Below are positions 60,342 to 64,000 of a stretch of DNA of 64,000 bases, one piece after another. Numbering within the stretch: position 1 is the first letter of the stretch; the number at the start of each line of letters is the position of its first letter. The DNA comes from Terribacillus aidingensis (GTDB lineage Bacteria > Bacillota > Bacilli > Bacillales > Amphibacillaceae). Location of the stretch: NCBI RefSeq assembly GCF_040703035.1, contig NZ_CP159996.1:2948001-3012000 (forward strand), written 5' to 3'. The notes under the pieces are model-generated. The model made no database searches. It was not told where the DNA came from and saw nothing but the letters and a program-made list of their open reading frames with translations. Made by a program: the position numbers and the translations under genes.

Positions 60342-61066
60342 TTCTCCGTCACCACCCCTATCGTTGCGCCAAGAATGGTAGCAAGCAGTACAGCCATATG
60401 GGAACTGACAAAAAATGAGAAACCTATCATCAGTATGACGATACACAATATTAACCGAATATAGTGCTTTAATTTCGTCGATTCAATTGCATCCAGCTGC
60501 AGTACAAGCAGTGCAATGAACATACTGGTCAATGCGAAATCCAGACCAAATGCCTCTGGATCTGCTATCCAATTACCAAACAATGCACCGAAAGCACAAG
60601 AAATAATCCAGCATATATAAGCTGTCACGTTCAACCCATTCATCCAGCTTGCCGTCATTATCCGCTTCTGTTGCACCTTGCTGGAAGCCACACCAAAAGT
60701 CTCATCTGTCAGCAGCACGCCAAATCCGATGTTCTGCCAAACAGAATACTGCGTAAAATGCGGTGCCAGTGTCGCGCTCATAAGAAAATGACGTAAATTC
60801 ACAATAAAGGTCGTTAAAATAATTGCGGCAGCCGGACTTCCATCAAGCACTAAGGCAGCAAATATAAATTGAGCCGACCCAGCATATACAAGTACTGCCA
60901 GTAACACTACCTCCAGCGCACTGAGTCCTGCTGCAATACCTACTACTCCAGCAGCAATACCTATGCTGATATATCCAAGCAGTGTAGGGACACAATCTCT
61001 TACCCCCTGCCTGAAAGTAATATCGTTATTCTCCTCCGCACCAATAGATGCTTGTACATCGGCCAT
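60338..61066 (-). CDS. azlC: Branched-chain amino-acid exporter large subunit AzlC
   Basis: A 242-residue membrane protein: FRQGVRDCVPTLLGYISIGIAAGVVGIAAGLS, VYAGSAQFIFAALV, TTFIVNLRHFLMSATLAPHF and LTDETFGVAS are AzlC marks. Eight helices or so. First gene of azlCD; AAGGTGAG precedes the ATG. B. subtilis azlB (Lrp-type) is usually in front of azlC but is missing here; the Lrp gene at 24515 is far away. Confidence 0.92.
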   Translation of the reverse strand: MADVQASIGAEENNDITFRQGVRDCVPTLLGYISIGIAAGVVGIAAGLSALEVVLLAVLVYAGSAQFIFAALVLDGSPAAAIILTTFIVNLRHFLMSATLAPHFTQYSVWQNIGFGVLLTDETFGVASSKVQQKRIMTASWMNGLNVTAYICWIISCAFGALFGNWIADPEAFGLDFALTSMFIALLVLQLDAIESTKLKHYIRLILCIVILMIGFSFFVSSHMAVLLATILGATIGVVTEK

Positions 61067-61126
61067 TCTGCTCTCACCTTCAAACTTCTCTAGTATTGGT
61101 TGTCAGTATATCAAAGGGAGGTACTT

Positions 61127-61159
61127 AATGGGAATAACACAAAGCTTCTTAAAAACTTC
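61127..61159 (+). other. Ten-codon mini-ORF with strong ribosome site
   Basis: AAAGGGAGG is followed five bases later by ATG and ten codons (MGITQSFLKTS-type) before TGA. It lies upstream of the chemoreceptor promoter; may be accidental. Confidence 0.25.
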
Positions 61160-61321
61160 CTGAAAAGAGTTTTAGCATTATATTCTTTCTCTGTATAGAC
61201 TACGGTGAATCTAGTCAAGATTACATATTCCCATAGTCTTTCTCTATGCGCTATTAATAACAAAGTATATTATCAGTCAGAATTAACTTTTTTTAGGATG
61301 ATATATATATAACTATAATAT

Positions 61322-61347
61322 GTTTTCCAACCGACGAATCTGGGTAT
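61322..61347 (+). promoter_or_regulatory. Candidate sigma-B promoter of the chemoreceptor gene
   Basis: GTTTTC, 14 bases, GGGTAT. The -10 is exact and the ribosome site AGGAG follows 24 bases later. Confidence 0.6.
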
Positions 61348-61384
61348 AAATACTTAGTTTCAAAAAGAATAGGAGAAGATTACA

Positions 61385-62302
61385 ATAATAATTAACCAGC
61401 AATCTACGACACAAGTCCTGGATGACAATGCCGTTCTAACCGCAGCGGAGAAGTCTTTAGCTATGATAGAGTTCACGCCATTCGGCGAAGTATTGTGGGC
61501 TAATGAGAACTTCGCTGCAACCATAGGCTATCCAAAGACAGAGCTGCCAGGTAAGCACCACCGGCAATTCTGTGCTCCGGATTTTGCCCATAGCACAGAT
61601 TATAACCAGTTCTGGAGCCGTCTGCGCAGCGGTCATTCTTTCCAGGATAAGATCATGCGAATTGCAAGGAATGGTGATGTAATCTGGCTGGAAGCTACAT
61701 ACATGCCTGTTCATGATGAAGATGGCGGGGTGCAAGCTGTCCTGAAAGTTGCAACTGACATTACAGCACGAGAAATTGGAACTAAAACCATTACATCCGA
61801 CCTGCAGCAAATGGCGAATCATCTTCGTTCCCGCACGGGTTCCGGTATCGAAAAAAACAATGGCGCTGCAGATTCGATCGATTCCATCGTTGCTGCCACT
61901 ACCGCTAATATAGATGCAGCGGAAGCCTTAAGTAAACAAGCAGGCTCTATTCAATCACTTGTCAAAACTATCAGAGACATTGCAAACCAGACGAATCTAC
62001 TAGCATTGAATGCTGCCATTCAAGCAGCTCACGCAGGCGAACATGGCAGAGGTTTCAATGTTGTTGCGGATGAGGTACGGAAACTGGCATCACAAGCAGC
62101 AGAAGCAGCAAAGCAGGCTCAAGAGAATATTGGGAAGATGACTGAGCATATTTATCAGATTGAATCTGTCTCACATCAGGCTCAGCAACGGAGTATGGAC
62201 GGTAAATTGCGAGTTCAGAAGGTTATAGAAGAACTTTATACCCTTGAGCAAGCAGCCCAGAATCTGGATAAACAAGCAAACGAGCTCAGCCTTCTTATGT
62301 AA
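61385..62302 (+). CDS. Soluble PAS-domain methyl-accepting chemoreceptor, non-ATG start
   Basis: About 305 residues, no membrane helix. PAS domain (residues 25-140): [62 protein letters not shown] signalling hairpin after residue 190: [40 protein letters not shown]. Architecture like B. subtilis YfmS. AGGAG at 61371-61375 points to ATA 61385 or ATA 61388 as start; no ATG, GTG or TTG occurs before ATG 61463, which has its own weak GGAGAAG and would cut the first 26 residues, at the edge of the PAS core. The residues between look coding, so the longer form is preferred. Confidence 0.75.
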   Translation: MIINQQSTTQVLDDNAVLTAAEKSLAMIEFTPFGEVLWANENFAATIGYPKTELPGKHHRQFCAPDFAHSTDYNQFWSRLRSGHSFQDKIMRIARNGDVIWLEATYMPVHDEDGGVQAVLKVATDITAREIGTKTITSDLQQMANHLRSRTGSGIEKNNGAADSIDSIVAATTANIDAAEALSKQAGSIQSLVKTIRDIANQTNLLALNAAIQAAHAGEHGRGFNVVADEVRKLASQAAEAAKQAQENIGKMTEHIYQIESVSHQAQQRSMDGKLRVQKVIEELYTLEQAAQNLDKQANELSLLM

Positions 62303-62415
62303 AGAACCGCATTATTGTGGGATTTTTCACCTGCCCAGAAACAGACTAGTATAATACTCACATGTATTATCTGTCGAAACTAAAACATCTGATTACCAAG
62401 AGGACGAATGGTTAA

Positions 62416-62444
62416 TTGACATAAATCAGCAAAGCTAGTACGCT
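62416..62444 (+). promoter_or_regulatory. Candidate promoter of the STAS-like gene
   Basis: TTGACA (62416-62421), 17 bases, TACGCT (62439-62444); the -10 is weak. Confidence 0.45.
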
Positions 62445-62483
62445 AAATCCCGTTAAGGAATGAAGTTTGGGGAGTAATTCAGT

Positions 62484-62837
62484 ATGTACAAATTTGAGAT
62501 TGATGACAAACAGAAAGTGCTTCATATAACGGCAGAAGGGTTCTTTAAAAATAATGAATCCGCGGCCTTCATGGAGACACTTTATGAAACATTCGGATCT
62601 ATCCAAGCCACCGAATACGACTTAATTGTCGACCTTATTCATTTGAATGTAATAAAGCAGAATCTGGTTTATCGAATTGCTGATGCTTTTAAGTTATATG
62701 ACGAGCTCGGTTTCCGTAATATTGTCATCATCAATCCAATTTCCATTTTAGCGAAAGTACAGCTTTTTAATATTGCAAGAAGTGTGCATTTTACCGGCAC
62801 CTTCGTAGATTCACTGGAGGAATGGCGGACGCGTTAA
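62484..62837 (+). CDS. STAS/SpoIIAA-like small protein
   Basis: A 117-residue alpha/beta protein: YKFEIDDKQKVLHITAEGFF, YDLIVDLIHLNVIKQNLVYRIADAFKLY, NIVIINPISILAKVQLFNIAR. Strand-helix order suggests the SpoIIAA-like STAS fold, but no conserved phosphorylatable serine is clear. GGGGAG precedes the ATG. It follows the chemoreceptor and its last four bases overlap the convergent MFS gene. Function unknown. Confidence 0.65.
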   Translation: MYKFEIDDKQKVLHITAEGFFKNNESAAFMETLYETFGSIQATEYDLIVDLIHLNVIKQNLVYRIADAFKLYDELGFRNIVIINPISILAKVQLFNIARSVHFTGTFVDSLEEWRTR

Positions 62838-64000
62838 CGCGCCGCCATCCCGTCCGGAGTTTTCTTTTTTGCCATATGGACAAGCAGACCTATCAGAGTG
62901 AGCACGATAAGTGAGGTCAATGCAATTCTGCTAGCCAAATCCCCGTATCCCCTTAAAACCAGCGTAATACTACCATAAATCATCGGCCCGATGATCGAAG
63001 ATACCTTTCCCGAAAAGGCGAACAAGCCAAAGAACTGCCCTTGTTTTTCAACTGGAGATAAATCTACAATTAAAATCCTCGATGTAACCCAAATTGATCC
63101 TAATGCAATCCCGAAAAGACTGCCTGCTATCCAAAACATCCATTGTGCTGTTGCCAATACTCCTATCGTCAAAGCAATTACCATAATTAAAGCCACAAAT
63201 GAAAATGATCGATGGGCACCTACTCGATGAGCTATCTGCCCAAAGCAAAATGACCCGATGATAGCTGTAACCGTGGACACTAGGTACAGAATGATGAATT
63301 GTCCTGAACTGAACCCAACAACCGTGACAGCATATACGCTCATGACAGCAATAGTTGTCGCTATCGCATCATTAACAAAGAAATAAGCTACCATGAACCT
63401 AAAAATGGATTGATGCTTACGTATTTCCTTGAAGGTGGAGAAAATTTCTTTATAACCAGTTAATAGACTCACACTAGCCTGTTTCTGTACCGACTTCTTT
63501 TCTTTTAGGAAGAATACAATCGGAAGCGTGAACACTAAATACAGACCTGCCGTAGCAAGAAATACATATTCATATCCTTCATCCAGCCAAAAATAAACAA
63601 GTAAGCCTACAAGCGTGCCCATATAACCAACAGCTACACCGAACCCTGATAATGTCGATAGACGATTCCGTGGTACCAAATCACTGATTTTCGCATCATA
63701 AAATATAAGGCTGCTGTTATAGAAGAACTTGGCCAGTACAAATACAAGAACAGTTGCTACAAACGGTACTGGCATTCCCCATAACATTCTTTCCGAATCC
63801 CACCCTGCAAATAAACCCATTAAAACTGTACACAGAATCGAGACCGCCGCGAACCGGATGATATAACGCTGTTTATAACCAGTCTTGTCTATCCACACCC
63901 CAAATAATGGGGAGAAGATGACGAGAAAGAAGCTAGCCAGCGCATTCGCATAGGCAATCAGCGTATTGCCTAGCTGTTCCAGTTCTGCGGTATTGCCAAT
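62834..64000 (-). CDS. MFS transporter of the UMF1/Atg22-like family (partial)
   Basis: At least 388 residues; the N-terminus continues past the right edge of the window (in-frame to base 64000, with GNTLIAYANALASFFLVIFSPLFGVWIDKTGYKQ visible as helix 1-2 and motif A). The FFYNSSLIFYDAKISDLVPRNRLSTLSGFGVAVGYMGTL stretch identifies the UMF1 (vacuole effluxer Atg22-like) group. A GTG at 63898 is not the true start. About 30-40 residues appear missing. Substrate unknown. Confidence 0.85.
   Translation of the reverse strand: MGNTAELEQLGNTLIAYANALASFFLVIFSPLFGVWIDKTGYKQRYIIRFAAVSILCTVLMGLFAGWDSERMLWGMPVPFVATVLVFVLAKFFYNSSLIFYDAKISDLVPRNRLSTLSGFGVAVGYMGTLVGLLVYFWLDEGYEYVFLATAGLYLVFTLPIVFFLKEKKSVQKQASVSLLTGYKEIFSTFKEIRKHQSIFRFMVAYFFVNDAIATTIAVMSVYAVTVVGFSSGQFIILYLVSTVTAIIGSFCFGQIAHRVGAHRSFSFVALIMVIALTIGVLATAQWMFWIAGSLFGIALGSIWVTSRILIVDLSPVEKQGQFFGLFAFSGKVSSIIGPMIYGSITLVLRGYGDLASRIALTSLIVLTLIGLLVHMAKKKTPDGMAAR

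Noticed and set aside
61067..61320. T-box or leucine-responsive leader before azlC
   Set aside because: No T-box core or specifier structure is visible on the minus strand.
1..64000. Mobile elements, CRISPR arrays, tRNA or rRNA genes
   Set aside because: No transposase or integrase frames, no regularly spaced repeats apart from the coding repeats at 30083-31110, and no tRNA-like cloverleaf or rRNA sequence was recognised. A scan with tRNAscan or ISfinder would settle this.

Overview
The window reads as chromosomal DNA of a low-to-moderate GC Gram-positive Bacillaceae bacterium. Evidence: strong AGGAGG-type ribosome sites, many TTG/GTG starts, rho-independent terminators after nearly every unit, an S-box (SAM-I) riboswitch, CcpA-type cre sites, a TnrA gene with its own TnrA box, an MhqR operator, sigma-W- and sigma-B-like promoters, LPDTA sortase signals and close relatives of B. 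subtilis TnrA, MhqD, IolS, BdhA, TcyABC, YneR, PepT and UvsE. A halotolerant genus near Terribacillus or Oceanobacillus would fit, but this is a guess. I see no insertion sequence, prophage, CRISPR array, rRNA or tRNA.

Layout. 1-7350: end of an amino-acid ABC transporter (permease cut by the window edge), an M20 peptidase, a YneR-like protein, a DUF47-PitA phosphate transporter pair, and metNIQ-type methionine uptake under a SAM-I riboswitch. 7700-14330: tnrA with a perfect TnrA box, a small ORF, a cytosolic glycerophosphodiesterase, a GlsB-type stress protein, and a ugpC-A-E-B operon for glycerol-3-phosphate or glycerophosphodiesters, followed by a 36-residue basic peptide gene. 14370-21460: ZIP and bile-acid-family transporters, a lone PTS IIC-like protein, a four-gene Opu-type osmoprotectant ABC operon whose first gene seems to start with ATT, and ynfA.

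21490-28960 is the most interesting stretch. Agmatine deiminase and N-carbamoylputrescine amidase (agmatine to putrescine) lie beside a YyaS-like protein and an Lrp regulator, then a five-gene minus-strand cluster: DUF4178, PspA, DUF4247 lipoprotein, DUF350 and a membrane-anchored aminopropyltransferase. A textbook sigma-W promoter (TGAAAC, 16 bp, CGTA) precedes the cluster. I read it as an envelope-stress operon that joins a PspA membrane coat to polyamine-type chemistry.

29090-41950: uvsE, two paralogous secreted subtilases (one with a 51-residue tandem repeat tail, one with an LPDTA sortase anchor), a SulP transporter, a czrA-czcD zinc efflux unit, a coiled-coil membrane protein, an MFS exporter, an esterase and a FAD amine oxidase. 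42050-53340: pepT, mhqR-mhqD under a perfect MhqR-type palindrome, an aldehyde dehydrogenase with a cre site, a hydrolase, a TetR-MMPL exporter pair with twin operators, an IolS-type reductase, and 2,3-butanediol dehydrogenase divergent from a LysR gene. 53340-64000: an SDR, cystine-type tcyABC, an MFS exporter translationally coupled to a 32-residue leader ORF, garD under promoter plus cre, azlCD, a soluble PAS chemoreceptor lacking an ATG in the expected place, a STAS-like protein and an Atg22-like MFS gene cut by the right edge.
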